DNA from: Blautia sp.
GTDB taxonomy: Bacteria > Bacillota > Clostridia > Lachnospirales > Lachnospiraceae
Assembly (NCBI GenBank): GCA_022769545.1
Contig: JALEJS010000031.1
Span: 52,510 to 116,509 of the forward strand
Length of the DNA stretch: 64,000 bases
Direction of reading: 5' to 3'
Part shown: piece after piece, positions 51,731 to 60,243 of the stretch
Numbering within the stretch: position 1 is the first letter of the stretch
How the letters are laid out: each line of letters begins with the position of its first letter
Notes under the pieces: generated by a model
Database searches by the model: none
The model's input: only the letters and a program-made list of their open reading frames with translations
Told to the model about the DNA's origin: nothing
Program-made: the position numbers and the translations under genes

Positions 51731-53965
51731 ATGAATATTTATGATACACTGAATCCGCAGCAGCAGGAGGCTGTCTTACATACAGAAGGTCCGCTTCTGA
51801 TCCTGGCGGGAGCCGGGTCCGGAAAAACGCGGGTGCTGACACACCGGATTGCCTATCTCATGGAGGAAAAGGGTGTGAATCCATGGAACATTCTGGCGAT
51901 TACCTTTACCAATAAAGCGGCGCAGGAGATGCGGGAGCGGGTGGACAAAATTGCAGGCTTCGGTTCGGAAAGTGTCTGGGTATCCACGTTCCATTCTGCC
52001 TGTGTGCGGATCTTGCGCAGATATATTGACCGTCTGGGCTATGACCACAATTTTGCCATTTATGACGCAGATGACCAGAAGACTCTGATGAAGGACATCT
52101 GCAGACAGATGAATGTGGATACAAAAATTTACAAAGAGCGTTCCCTTCTGGCACAGATTTCCCATGCAAAGGATGAACTGATTTCTCCGGATGAAATGGA
52201 GATGAATGCGGCCGGTGATTACAATAAAAAGAAGGTTGCGGCTATTTACCGGGAATATCAGGCTGCGCTGCGCAAAAACAATGCGCTGGATTTTGATGAT
52301 CTGATCTGCAAAACCGTGGAGCTGTTTCAGCATTGCGATGATGTTCTGCAGTCCTATCAGGAGCGTTTTCGCTATATTATGGTAGATGAGTACCAGGACA
52401 CCAACACGGCGCAGTTCCGGCTGATCAGCCTGCTGGCGGCCAGATATGAAAATCTGTGTGTGGTGGGAGATGACGATCAGTCGATCTATAAATTCCGCGG
52501 CGCCAACATCGGAAACATACTGGGCTTTGAGAGAGTATTCCCGAATGCAAGGGTGATCCGTCTGGAACAGAATTACCGTTCCACACAGAACATCCTGAAT
52601 GCGGCAAATCATGTGATTGCAAACAATGTGCAGAGAAAGCCCAAAACTCTCTGGACACAGAATGAAGAGGGGCAGAAGATTCATTTCCGGCAGTTCCTGA
52701 ATGCCTACGAGGAGGCGGAATATGTGACCGGTGAGATTGCGAAAGCACACAGGGAGGGACGGTGCAGGTACAGCGACTGTGCCATCCTGTACCGGACCAA
52801 TGCCCAGTCCCGTCTGTTTGAAGAAAAATTTCTTCTGGCAAACATTCCTTACAAGATCGTGGGCGGTGTGAATTTCTATGCCCGCAAGGAGATCAAGGAT
52901 CTGCTCAGCTATCTGAAGACTATTGACAACGCCAGAGACGATCTGGCAGTCCGCAGAATCATCAATGTCCCGAAGCGGGGAATCGGTGCGACGACCATCG
53001 GGCGGGTGCAGGACTATGCGCAGAAGATGGAGATCAGTTTTTATGACGCGCTGCGTGTGGCGGAGGAAGTTCCTGCCATCGGAAGAAGCCTGAATAAGAT
53101 CGACGGCTTTGTGACCTTTATCCAGACTCTGAAGAGCAAGGCGCAGGCCTGTACCGTGAAAGAACTGCTGGAAGAGGTTATCGGGATGACCGGATATGTG
53201 GAAGAACTGGAGGCAGAGGACACAGAGGAATCCAGAGCACGTATTGAAAACATCAATGAGCTGATCTCCAAAACCGTTTCTTATCAGGAAGCCATGGAGG
53301 AGCAGAATCTGCCGGCAACACTTTCTGGATTTCTGGAAGAGATTGCGCTCGTGGCAGATATTGATACCGTGGATCCGGATCAGGATTATGTGCTGCTGAT
53401 GACGCTGCACAGTGCAAAGGGTCTGGAATTTCCGGTGGTGTTTCTCGCCGGAATGGAGGATGGGATTTTCCCCAGCTATATGACCATTACGGCAGATGAT
53501 ATTTCCGAGCTGGAGGAGGAGCGCCGCCTGTGCTACGTGGGAATCACTCGTGCCATGAAAGAGCTGACCATGACTGCGGCGCAGCAGAGAATGATCCGGG
53601 GAGAGACACAGTACAACAAGGTTTCCAGATTTGTGAGAGAGGTACCCAGAGAGCTGGTGGATCTGGGGAATGAGATCCGTGAAAAGAAAATTCAGCCGGA
53701 GCGCGGCGGGATTGCACCGGACAGTGTTTACGGTCAGATGAAACTTGCGTTTCAGGCAAAAAAATTTCAGCCGCGGGAATTTAAGGTCACCAAGGCATCC
53801 TCTCTGGACTATGGCGTGGGTGATACGGTTCGTCATGTGAAGTTCGGTGTCGGCATTGTGAAGGCGATTGTGGAGGGCGGCCGTGATTATGAGGTGACGG
53901 TGGACTTTGATAAAGTCGGTGTGAAAAAGATGTTCGCCAGTTTTGCAAAACTGAAGAAAATCTGA
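51731..53965 (+). CDS. pcrA: ATP-dependent DNA helicase PcrA (UvrD family)
   Basis: 744 residues. LNPQQQEAVLHTEGPLLILA, Walker A GAGSGKTRVLTHR, MVDEYQDTNTAQFRL, VGDDDQSIYKFRGA, LEQNYRSTQNIL and LMTLHSAKGLEFPVVFLAG follow in order as superfamily 1A helicase motifs. The C-terminal 60 residues (DTVRHVKFGVGIVKAIVEGG) form the Tudor-like domain that binds RNA polymerase in Bacillus PcrA. GGAGG precedes the start. Confidence 0.96.
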   Translation: MNIYDTLNPQQQEAVLHTEGPLLILAGAGSGKTRVLTHRIAYLMEEKGVNPWNILAITFTNKAAQEMRERVDKIAGFGSESVWVSTFHSACVRILRRYIDRLGYDHNFAIYDADDQKTLMKDICRQMNVDTKIYKERSLLAQISHAKDELISPDEMEMNAAGDYNKKKVAAIYREYQAALRKNNALDFDDLICKTVELFQHCDDVLQSYQERFRYIMVDEYQDTNTAQFRLISLLAARYENLCVVGDDDQSIYKFRGANIGNILGFERVFPNARVIRLEQNYRSTQNILNAANHVIANNVQRKPKTLWTQNEEGQKIHFRQFLNAYEEAEYVTGEIAKAHREGRCRYSDCAILYRTNAQSRLFEEKFLLANIPYKIVGGVNFYARKEIKDLLSYLKTIDNARDDLAVRRIINVPKRGIGATTIGRVQDYAQKMEISFYDALRVAEEVPAIGRSLNKIDGFVTFIQTLKSKAQACTVKELLEEVIGMTGYVEELEAEDTEESRARIENINELISKTVSYQEAMEEQNLPATLSGFLEEIALVADIDTVDPDQDYVLLMTLHSAKGLEFPVVFLAGMEDGIFPSYMTITADDISELEEERRLCYVGITRAMKELTMTAAQQRMIRGETQYNKVSRFVREVPRELVDLGNEIREKKIQPERGGIAPDSVYGQMKLAFQAKKFQPREFKVTKASSLDYGVGDTVRHVKFGVGIVKAIVEGGRDYEVTVDFDKVGVKKMFASFAKLKKI

Positions 53966-54024
53966 AACGGCTGAACTGAAAATACATAAAAATATACTTT
54001 TCTATGGTAAAATGAAAGAAACGG

Positions 54025-54033
54025 TGGTATAAT
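54025..54033 (+). promoter_or_regulatory. Extended -10 promoter of the small acidic protein gene
   Basis: TGGTATAAT with the perfect hexamer at 54028-54033. No good -35 is seen at 17 bases (TGGTAA). Confidence 0.45.
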
Positions 54034-54085
54034 ACATTTAATAGCGGAGAAATCCGGCGAATAAATGAGAGGATGGTTGAAAACA

Positions 54086-54307
54086 ATGAATGTAAAAATT
54101 GATGAATTGATAGCAGCATTGACAAAAAAAGAAGAAGAGAAGCAGAAAAATACGGTCCTCTGGGTACTGGCAATCATAGGTGCAGTGGCAGCAGTGGCAG
54201 GAATTGCATTTGCAGTGTATCGTTTCTTCGCTCCGGATTATCTGGAGGACTTTGAAGAAGATTTCGATGATGATTTTGACGATTATTTTGAGGATGAAGA
54301 GGAATAA
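54086..54307 (+). CDS. Small membrane protein with acidic tail
   Basis: 73 residues from ATG 54086. It has a Lys/Glu helix (MNVKIDELIAALTKKEEEKQ), one membrane helix (VLWVLAIIGAVAAVAGIAFA) and an extremely acidic C-terminus with units FEEDFDDDFDDYFEDEEE. I do not know a named family. With the positive N-terminus inside, the acidic tail would face outward, but the helix could also insert the other way. It lies between pcrA and rlmD with its own promoter and terminator. Confidence 0.75.
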   Translation: MNVKIDELIAALTKKEEEKQKNTVLWVLAIIGAVAAVAGIAFAVYRFFAPDYLEDFEEDFDDDFDDYFEDEEE

Positions 54308-54369
54308 TCGCGGCGAATTGTCTGTGCGGCTTTGTCAGGCGATGACCTGAAAAATACAGATTTTTATGT

Positions 54370-54400
54370 ATAGCTCCGGTTTATGCCGGAGCTATTTTTT
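54370..54400 (+). terminator. Terminator before rlmD
   Basis: ATAGCTCCGG and CCGGAGCTAT pair around TTTATG and run into TTTTTT. The rlmD ribosome site CGGAGGG follows at once. Confidence 0.9.
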
Positions 54401-54411
54401 CGGAGGGAATT

Positions 54412-55830
54412 ATGAAAAAAGGTGAGATTTACGAAGGCCTGATTGAGAAGGTGGAGTATCCCAATAAGGGAATTGTGTATGTGGGAGAGCAAAAGGTAAC
54501 GGTGAAAAACGGGATTCCCGGCCAGAAAATCCGGTTTCTGATTCATAAGAAGCGATCCGGCCGGGCAGAGGGAAGAATTCTGGAAGTATTGGAGAGCTCT
54601 CCTCTGGAAACGAGAGAGCCGCAGTGCAGCATTTTTCCGGCATGCGGAGGCTGCATGTATCAGACGATGTCCTATGAGGAGCAACTGAAAATGAAGGAAG
54701 AGCAGATCCGGAATATCCTGGATGCTGCGGTGAAGGCGGGCGGACAGAAGGAATACCGATGGGAGGGAATCCACAGAAGTCCCATCGAATTCGGATACCG
54801 GAACAAAATGGAGTTTTCTTTTGGAGATGCCTGTAAGGATGGACCGCTGTCTCTGGGACTTCACAAGAAGGGCAGCACCTACGATGTACTGACGGCAGCG
54901 GACTGCAGGCTGGTACACAGGGACATGACAGAAATCCTGAAATGTGTTCTGGCATATTTTCAGGAACGGGAGGTTCCATATTACAAAAAAATGCAGCACA
55001 CCGGTTATCTGCGGCACCTTCTTCTGCGAAGAAGTGTCACCAGCTCGGAAATTCTGGTACACCTTGTGACCACCTCTCAGGAGGAACATGATCTGCAGCC
55101 GTTGAAGGAAGCACTTCTGAAACTGGAGCTGGAAGGCGAGATTGTGGGAATCATGCATATCATAAACGATTCTCTGTCAGATGTGGTGCAGAGCGATGAG
55201 ACACGCGTTCTGTATGGAAGGGATTATTTCTATGAAACGCTTTTGGGTCTGCAGTTTAAAGTCAGTACCTTTTCTTTCTTTCAGCCGAACTCCCTTGCCG
55301 CAGAGGTGCTGTATTCCATCGTCCGGGAATATCTGGGCGATACGAAGGATCTGGAGGTGTTTGACCTTTACAGCGGGACCGGAACCATTGCCCAGCTGGC
55401 AGCTCCTGTGGCAGCAGAAGTGATCGGGGTCGAGATTGTGGAAGAGGCGGTGCGCGCGGCCAGAGAAAATGCGCAGAGAAACGGGCTGTCCAACTGTCGG
55501 TTTATTGCAGGGGATGTGCTGAAGGTTCTGGACGAAGTGGAGAAAAAACCGGATGTGATCATTCTGGATCCGCCCCGTGACGGCATTCATCCGAAGGCGC
55601 TGCCGAAAATTCTGTCTTATGGCGTGGATCACATTGTGTATATCTCCTGTAAGGCGACCAGTCTGGCCCGGGATCTGGAAGGCTTTTACGCAGCCGGATA
55701 TCAGGTGGAACGCGCCTGCTGCGTAGACCAGTTCTGCGAGACCGTTCACGTTGAGACAATCTGTTTGCTGTCAAGGGCTGCATCGATTGACGACAACGCT
55801 GCAGACTCTCAGAAGGCTTTCGTCAGGTGA
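54412..55830 (+). CDS. 23S rRNA (uracil-C5) methyltransferase, RlmD/RumA family, altered C-terminus
   Basis: 472 residues. A TRAM domain (YEGLIEKVEYPNKGIVYVGE) and iron-sulfur cysteines CSIFPACGGCMYQ lead into the methyltransferase core: FFQPNSLAAEVLY, DLYSGTGTIAQLA, LDPPRDGIHP and YISCKATSLARDL with the catalytic Cys, then VHVETICLLSR at about residue 455. The family usually ends close to this. The last 17 residues (AASIDDNAADSQKAFVR) look foreign and the DNA after them carries fragments of other genes. The core is complete, so the enzyme may still work. It methylates U1939 or U747 of 23S rRNA in relatives. Confidence 0.88.
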   Translation: MKKGEIYEGLIEKVEYPNKGIVYVGEQKVTVKNGIPGQKIRFLIHKKRSGRAEGRILEVLESSPLETREPQCSIFPACGGCMYQTMSYEEQLKMKEEQIRNILDAAVKAGGQKEYRWEGIHRSPIEFGYRNKMEFSFGDACKDGPLSLGLHKKGSTYDVLTAADCRLVHRDMTEILKCVLAYFQEREVPYYKKMQHTGYLRHLLLRRSVTSSEILVHLVTTSQEEHDLQPLKEALLKLELEGEIVGIMHIINDSLSDVVQSDETRVLYGRDYFYETLLGLQFKVSTFSFFQPNSLAAEVLYSIVREYLGDTKDLEVFDLYSGTGTIAQLAAPVAAEVIGVEIVEEAVRAARENAQRNGLSNCRFIAGDVLKVLDEVEKKPDVIILDPPRDGIHPKALPKILSYGVDHIVYISCKATSLARDLEGFYAAGYQVERACCVDQFCETVHVETICLLSRAASIDDNAADSQKAFVR

Positions 55831-55991
55831 GTCGTGATACGAAGCATTATAATCGCCAAATGATTATTGCAGTTGGCTTTAAGGTGAATTCTGAGCGCGC
55901 AGTTCAGTTTGAAAAATGGTGGTTCCGTGTTCACAATAGATATATAGACCGCTTACCTTCCGGTGTGGTGAACGGATATTCTGAATTATAG
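55791..55991 (+). pseudogene. Fragment resembling RhuM family protein
   Basis: In a frame different from rlmD, bases 55791-55991 read through GFRQVSRDTKHYNRQMIIAV and then GFKVNSERAVQFEKW, strongly like the middle of RhuM-type proteins (HYNLDMIIAVGFKVNS, QFRKWA). The likeness stops near 55925 and both ends of the gene are missing. It has no start signal. RhuM genes travel in islands and phages, so this looks like a relic of an insertion. Recognition is from memory of the family. Confidence 0.55.
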
Positions 55992-56055
55992 CGGCTTGAA
56001 GGTCAGCAGCCTGTATATTGCTCAGGTGAAACAAAAGTGTGGTATCATTGAGCGT
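55972..56055 (+). pseudogene. Detached motif resembling the C-terminal extension of clostridial rRNA methyltransferases
   Basis: A frame opening after a stop at 55969 reads TDILNYSGLKVSSLYIAQ followed by VKQKCGIIERKN. I recall near-identical segments at the C-termini of RlmD-like proteins of Lachnospiraceae, where they are continuous with the enzyme. Here it lies about 140 bases beyond the rlmD stop, with the RhuM-like fragment between. The frame stays open to 56182 without further likeness. Confidence 0.45.
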
Positions 56056-56190
56056 AAGAATCACACATTTCTGCCATTGGTGTGTGAAATTCCACATAAA
56101 TTCCTATTAAGCTCCACGGCTATTCCATTTTTGCGATGTATACTATCCTTACTGGTGAAAGCCAGAATAAATACAGGATGGTGATATATC

Positions 56191-56580
56191 ATGAAAAAAA
56201 GAGTGGCAATGCTTACTTGTGCGTTGGCGGTAATGCTTTCTCTGAGAACTGTCACCGCTTTTGCAGCAGAGACAACCAGCGAGGAACCGGCGACTTCTTA
56301 CAGCTACCTGGCAGGTCAGCAGAGAAGCCAGAGCCGCAATGATCTTTATGCGCAGGCATCAGAGGTCGAGTCTGAGGAAGAACGGGATGCTTTCCTGGCC
56401 GAGAATGGTATCAATGACACAGAGTGGTCTGAGGAGGCAGCAGCGAATTTCAGTTATGTTGCTGGTTGGCAGAGGGGCGCATCCTACAGAAGCGATGACT
56501 CGACTGACAATGAAAATTCGAATATGAGTTCATACAGCTATGTGACTGGTCAGCAGAGAGGCTCCAGCTATCACAAGTAA
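56191..56580 (+). CDS. Secreted small protein with three SYSYVxGQQRGSSY repeats
   Basis: 129 residues. A signal peptide (VAMLTCALAVMLSLRTVTAF, cleavage after TAFA near residue 26) is followed by three copies of one motif: SYSYLAGQQRSQSR (36-49), NFSYVAGWQRGASYR (86-100) and SYSYVTGQQRGSSYHK (114-129). Acidic stretches separate them (SEVESEEERDAFLAENG). I do not recognise a named family. It precedes a two-component system by 80 bases with a terminator-like hairpin between, so the three genes may be partly co-transcribed. The repeats could be processed into peptides or bind a partner; both are inference. Confidence 0.78.
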   Translation: MKKRVAMLTCALAVMLSLRTVTAFAAETTSEEPATSYSYLAGQQRSQSRNDLYAQASEVESEEERDAFLAENGINDTEWSEEAAANFSYVAGWQRGASYRSDDSTDNENSNMSSYSYVTGQQRGSSYHK

Positions 56581-56599
56581 AAGGCTCAACAACAGGTGG

Positions 56600-56640
56600 A
56601 ATGGCAGACCGACTCAATTTGCGTCAGTCTGCCATTTTCC
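56600..56640 (+). terminator. Terminator-like hairpin before the response regulator gene
   Basis: AATGGCAGAC (56600-56609) pairs perfectly with GTCTGCCATT (56627-56636), with a second GAC/GTC stem inside, followed by TTCC. The T-run is short, so read-through into the regulator gene is likely. Confidence 0.6.
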
Positions 56641-56660
56641 TTAAATCAGTGAGGTGTATC

Positions 56661-57338
56661 ATGGCTAATATTTGTATTGCAGATGATGAAGAGGATATTG
56701 TACAGCTTGTGAGACGGTTTGCGGAATACGAAGGGCATCAGGTGTGGACTGCTTCAAACGGTTTTGAGGCAGTGGCAGTATGCTGCAATAACGACATTGA
56801 TGTTGCAATCCTTGACATCATGATGCCAGAGAAGGACGGCTTTGAAGCCTGTAAAGAGATACGGGAACGGAAGGATATCCCTGTCATTATACTGCCTGCA
56901 CTTGGTCAGGAATATGATAAACTGATGGGTTTTGAGCTTGGAATCGATGATTATGTGGTAAAGCCCTTTTCCCCAAAGGAACTTTTGGCAAGAGTAAATG
57001 TTGTGGTAAAACGTCATCAGAAACAGGAAAGGAAGCCGCAAAGAGAAATTCACCTGAACGGTATCGTAATAGACACATTGGGCAGAAGCGTCTTTATAGA
57101 CGGCAGGAAAACAGAGCTGACTACCAAAGAGTATGAGCTACTGCTCTACCTTGTAAAGAACAAGGGAATTGCCCTGTCCAGAGAACAAATTCTGAACGAT
57201 ATATGGGGATATGATTATCTGGGAGAGGACAGGACAGTAGATTGGCAGATCAAGCTGCTTCGGAATAAACTCGGGAAATATCGCAGCAATATTGTTACGT
57301 TGCGTGGAATGGGGTACAAATTTGAAGATCAGGCGTAA
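56661..57338 (+). CDS. OmpR family response regulator with unusual receiver
   Basis: 225 residues from ATG 56661 (GAGGTG upstream). The receiver has the acidic pair ADDEED, phosphorylatable Asp52 in VAILDIMMPEKDG, and Lys101 in VVKPFSPKELLARV. At position 79, where nearly all receivers have the switch Thr or Ser (ILTA), it has Pro (IILPALGQ). A winged-helix DNA-binding domain follows (TTKEYELLLYLVKNKGIALS, RTVDWQIKLLRNKLG). It overlaps the kinase gene start. Confidence 0.92.
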   Translation: MANICIADDEEDIVQLVRRFAEYEGHQVWTASNGFEAVAVCCNNDIDVAILDIMMPEKDGFEACKEIRERKDIPVIILPALGQEYDKLMGFELGIDDYVVKPFSPKELLARVNVVVKRHQKQERKPQREIHLNGIVIDTLGRSVFIDGRKTELTTKEYELLLYLVKNKGIALSREQILNDIWGYDYLGEDRTVDWQIKLLRNKLGKYRSNIVTLRGMGYKFEDQA

Positions 57339-58800
57339 ATCTTTCGGAATCAAATTGTGGTCATACTTTATTTTATTTGCTGCAATTATATTTGTGATTT
57401 TGTGGCTAATTCAAACTGTTTTTCTGCAAAGCTTTTATTCCAGGATGGCTATTGCAAATCTGAATAAGGCGGCTCAGGAAATTATCAGCCATCAGGATGG
57501 GGCGGATATCCTTGCAAGAATTGATGAAACAGCCATGAAAAATTCGCTGTTAATCTTTTTGACGGATGAAAACGGTGAGGTTTTATACAGCGTGGACGAA
57601 TACAGTACACTGTATAGTGCTGTAGAAGATGAACATAACAGCAGCAAAAATCCCTATCGTTCGGATATAGGCTCCATGAGTTGGGAGCAGGGAGCAATTC
57701 GGAATCTCCCCTACAGTCATATGGAACTGATTGCACAGCTTTTGGTGTCCGGCAACACCAGTATAGGATATATAACTTCTGATGGCAGCGCCTATGTTTC
57801 TGCCACAAGACTTAGTACCTGTAACGTTTTTCCGGAGAAAGACGTAATCCTGTGTATCAGTATGCCTTTGGGAACCGTTGATGTCGCAACAGGAATTTTG
57901 CAGATACAGCTGATGTGGATGTCTATCCTGTCATTTGTGCTTGCTTTTGTACTTGCTTTCTTTTTGGCACGGAGATTTGAAAAACCTATTCAGGAACTGG
58001 CTTATCAGGCAAGGAGAATCTCACAGGGAAAGTTTAACATAGTGGAAAGAGCAGGATTTTGTACGGAGCTTGATGATCTGGCAGAGACCTTAAATGAGAC
58101 TGCCCATTCTTTAGAGCGACTGGAAGATTCTCGGCGTAAGCTGTTGGCCGGTGTCTCTCATGATTTGAGGACGCCGCTGACTATGATGAAAGGGTATGCG
58201 GAAATGCTTCAGGAGTTTTCCTGGAAGGATGAGCAGACGCGGAATCATGATTTAGCTGTCATTCAACGGGAGGCGGATCGACTTACGGCTTTGGTGAACG
58301 AAATACTGGAATATTCCTCCATGCAGTCAAATGGCCTAAAATTACAAATGGAAGAGTTTGATTTCAGTGAAATGGCTGATTGTGTGGCAAATCAGTTTGA
58401 TGCGTTATGGAAAGTACAGGGCTATGTGATTGATAAAATAATCGAGCCGGGGATATATGTGAGAGGGGATTGGAGACAGCTTGAACGGGTAATCTATAAT
58501 TTTATTGATAATGCGGTCGATCACGCCGGTGGTCAGAAACATATTATTATTAAAGTGTGTGCGAAGAATAACAGCATCCGGTTTTCTGTTAAGGATTTTG
58601 GCTCAGGAATCCCAGAAGCGGAAATTCCTTATATTTGGGAAAAATATTATACAGCAAGAAACCGAAAGAATAAAGATGCTGTTTCAGGGCTCGGACTTTC
58701 TATTGCAAAAGAAATATTGAGCGCTCATAAGGCACAATTTGGAGTTACGTGCGAAGAAGGCTGCGAGTTTTGGTTTGAAATGGCAAGACAGACTTTATAA
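57322..58800 (+). CDS. Membrane sensor histidine kinase
   Basis: 492 residues if started at TTG 57322 (LKIRRKSFGIKLW), with GGGG upstream and overlap with the regulator gene; a longer TTG start at 57292 is possible. Two membrane helices (LWSYFILFAAIIFVILWLI and MWMSILSFVLAFVLAFFLA) flank an outer domain of about 160 residues. HAMP, the phosphoacceptor VSHDLRTPLTMMKG, and ATPase boxes VIYNFIDNAVDHA, DFGSGIP and SGLGLSIAKEI follow. It should phosphorylate the regulator encoded upstream. Confidence 0.93.
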   Translation: MKIRRKSFGIKLWSYFILFAAIIFVILWLIQTVFLQSFYSRMAIANLNKAAQEIISHQDGADILARIDETAMKNSLLIFLTDENGEVLYSVDEYSTLYSAVEDEHNSSKNPYRSDIGSMSWEQGAIRNLPYSHMELIAQLLVSGNTSIGYITSDGSAYVSATRLSTCNVFPEKDVILCISMPLGTVDVATGILQIQLMWMSILSFVLAFVLAFFLARRFEKPIQELAYQARRISQGKFNIVERAGFCTELDDLAETLNETAHSLERLEDSRRKLLAGVSHDLRTPLTMMKGYAEMLQEFSWKDEQTRNHDLAVIQREADRLTALVNEILEYSSMQSNGLKLQMEEFDFSEMADCVANQFDALWKVQGYVIDKIIEPGIYVRGDWRQLERVIYNFIDNAVDHAGGQKHIIIKVCAKNNSIRFSVKDFGSGIPEAEIPYIWEKYYTARNRKNKDAVSGLGLSIAKEILSAHKAQFGVTCEEGCEFWFEMARQTL

Positions 58801-58845
58801 AAAACGGAACGAGCTGTACAGTTTCGTAAATAGGCCAATGCAGTC

Positions 58846-58868
58846 TGTAAATGTAAAACAAATGTAAA
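58846..58868 (+). promoter_or_regulatory. Direct TGTAAA repeats, candidate response regulator site
   Basis: TGTAAA occurs at 58846, 58852 and 58863. The last two belong to 11-base direct repeats ATGTAAAACAA/ATGTAAATAAT, the spacing that OmpR-type regulators bind. They lie 35 bases before a likely extended -10 element. Confidence 0.4.
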
Positions 58869-58902
58869 TAATAATTTTCTTCTATTCTATTTGAAGGTTC
58901 TG

Positions 58903-58911
58903 TGATAAAAT
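58903..58911 (+). promoter_or_regulatory. Extended -10 promoter of the GGDEF gene
   Basis: TGATAAAAT (hexamer TAAAAT at 58906-58911). No good -35 at 17 bases, which would fit activation by a bound regulator upstream. Confidence 0.4.
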
Positions 58912-58934
58912 AAAAGAACTGAAACAGAAATGTC

Positions 58935-58989
58935 TGCCTGCGCATACGGGTCAGCCCGTCCGATATCCATGTGTCTGCGCATGCAGGCA
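58935..58989 (+). other. Structured leader of the GGDEF gene
   Basis: TGCCTGC (58935-58941) can pair with GCAGGCA (58983-58989), enclosing a smaller ACGGG/CCCGT hairpin (58946-58959). GCGCAT also occurs in both arms. It does not match the c-di-GMP riboswitch classes I know. Confidence 0.4.
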
Positions 58990-59058
58990 TGCTCCGTCAC
59001 ATGGCTGCCGTCCGGGACTTTTACAGAATATGAATGGCGGGGTAAGATCCGGAGAATA

Positions 59059-60243
59059 ATGGAGAAAAGAGGAATGAATAGATATTATACTGCTGTTGTA
59101 GCGCTTTCCTGTCTGTCATTGTGTGTCCTGAGTATCCTTGTCTGTGAAAACGGTCACATTGACAGAAAAAAAAAGAGATGCTTTTATGAAACATATATAT
59201 TGATCATACTGGCGATCATTGCGGAATGGGCAGGAGTGGCTCTGAATGGTGCCCCCGGATGGACAAAGGGCATCCATGTCGTGGTGAAGACCATGGATTA
59301 TATATTTACGCCTATTGCGGGAGTGTTTTTCGCCCGTCAGGTTCTGGATCAGAACCGATGGCAGAAGTATATGCTCTGGCTTCTCGGTGCCAATACTGTT
59401 TTTCAGATCATTTCTGCATTTACAGGGTGGATGGTTTACGTGGATGAAAACAATTATTATCACCATGGCCCTCTGTATTTTGTGTATGTGCTGGTATTCT
59501 GTCTGGCGATTCTGTATGCGCTGTATGGGTTCCTTGTTTACGGGAAGGGATTCAAGAAGAAAAACAGCAGTTCGCTCTATGCCATCATTCTTCTGACCTG
59601 TGTGGGAATCGGTATGCAGGAAGTAATTGGAGGAGAAATACGGACGGCCAGCTTTTCCCTTGCACTGGGTTCCCTGCTGCTTTTTATTCATTTCAGTGAA
59701 TTTCAGCAGCAGAAAAAGGATGATGACATGTCTCAGCAGAAAATACTGATTGAGACAGATGCACTGACAGGAATGCTCAGCCGGTATGCATATTCAGAGA
59801 CGTTAAATGAGTATCAGCAGAAAACGGCTCTGCCGGAAAATCTGGTTGTATTTGTAATCGATATCAACGGTCTGAAAAATGTAAACGATACAATGGGACA
59901 TGAGGCCGGGGATAACCTGATCTGTGGTGCAGCGGAATGCATACAGAGGACGTTGGGATCCTATGGGAAATGCTTCCGCACAGGCGGAGATGAATTTGTG
60001 GCCATACTGAATATGGAAAAAGAACAGATTTCCGGGATTCAGAAGAACCTGAAGGCGGAGACGTCCCGCTGGAAAGGGGAAAAAGTAGAGCAGCTCAGTG
60101 TTTCCTGCGGATATGCCATTGCCCGGGAGCATCCGGAGCTTTCCATCGAAAAGCTGGTAAATGTGGCAGATCAGATGATGTATGCTGCTAAAGCAAAATT
60201 TTATAATAATCCGGAAGTGGACAGGAGGAGAAGATATGAGTAA
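59059..60243 (+). CDS. Membrane protein with GGDEF (diguanylate cyclase) domain
   Basis: 394 residues from ATG 59059; ATG 59074 (MNRYYTAVV) is also possible. About seven membrane helices form the N-terminal 230 residues. The GGDEF domain has TDALTGMLSRYAYSE, VIDINGLKNVNDTMGHEAGD and FRTGGDEFVAIL, so the active site is intact. No RxxD inhibitory site is seen five residues before it. It probably makes c-di-GMP in response to a membrane signal. Its 3' end overlaps the next gene by eight bases. Confidence 0.9.
   Translation: MEKRGMNRYYTAVVALSCLSLCVLSILVCENGHIDRKKKRCFYETYILIILAIIAEWAGVALNGAPGWTKGIHVVVKTMDYIFTPIAGVFFARQVLDQNRWQKYMLWLLGANTVFQIISAFTGWMVYVDENNYYHHGPLYFVYVLVFCLAILYALYGFLVYGKGFKKKNSSSLYAIILLTCVGIGMQEVIGGEIRTASFSLALGSLLLFIHFSEFQQQKKDDDMSQQKILIETDALTGMLSRYAYSETLNEYQQKTALPENLVVFVIDINGLKNVNDTMGHEAGDNLICGAAECIQRTLGSYGKCFRTGGDEFVAILNMEKEQISGIQKNLKAETSRWKGEKVEQLSVSCGYAIAREHPELSIEKLVNVADQMMYAAKAKFYNNPEVDRRRRYE

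Noticed and set aside
51776..53836. Long minus-strand open frame opposite pcrA
   Set aside because: It is antisense to a complete, motif-rich PcrA and has no ribosome site or recognisable domain.
58920..59058. c-di-GMP riboswitch before the GGDEF gene
   Set aside because: The structure lacks the conserved tetraloop/receptor and core bases of the known classes.
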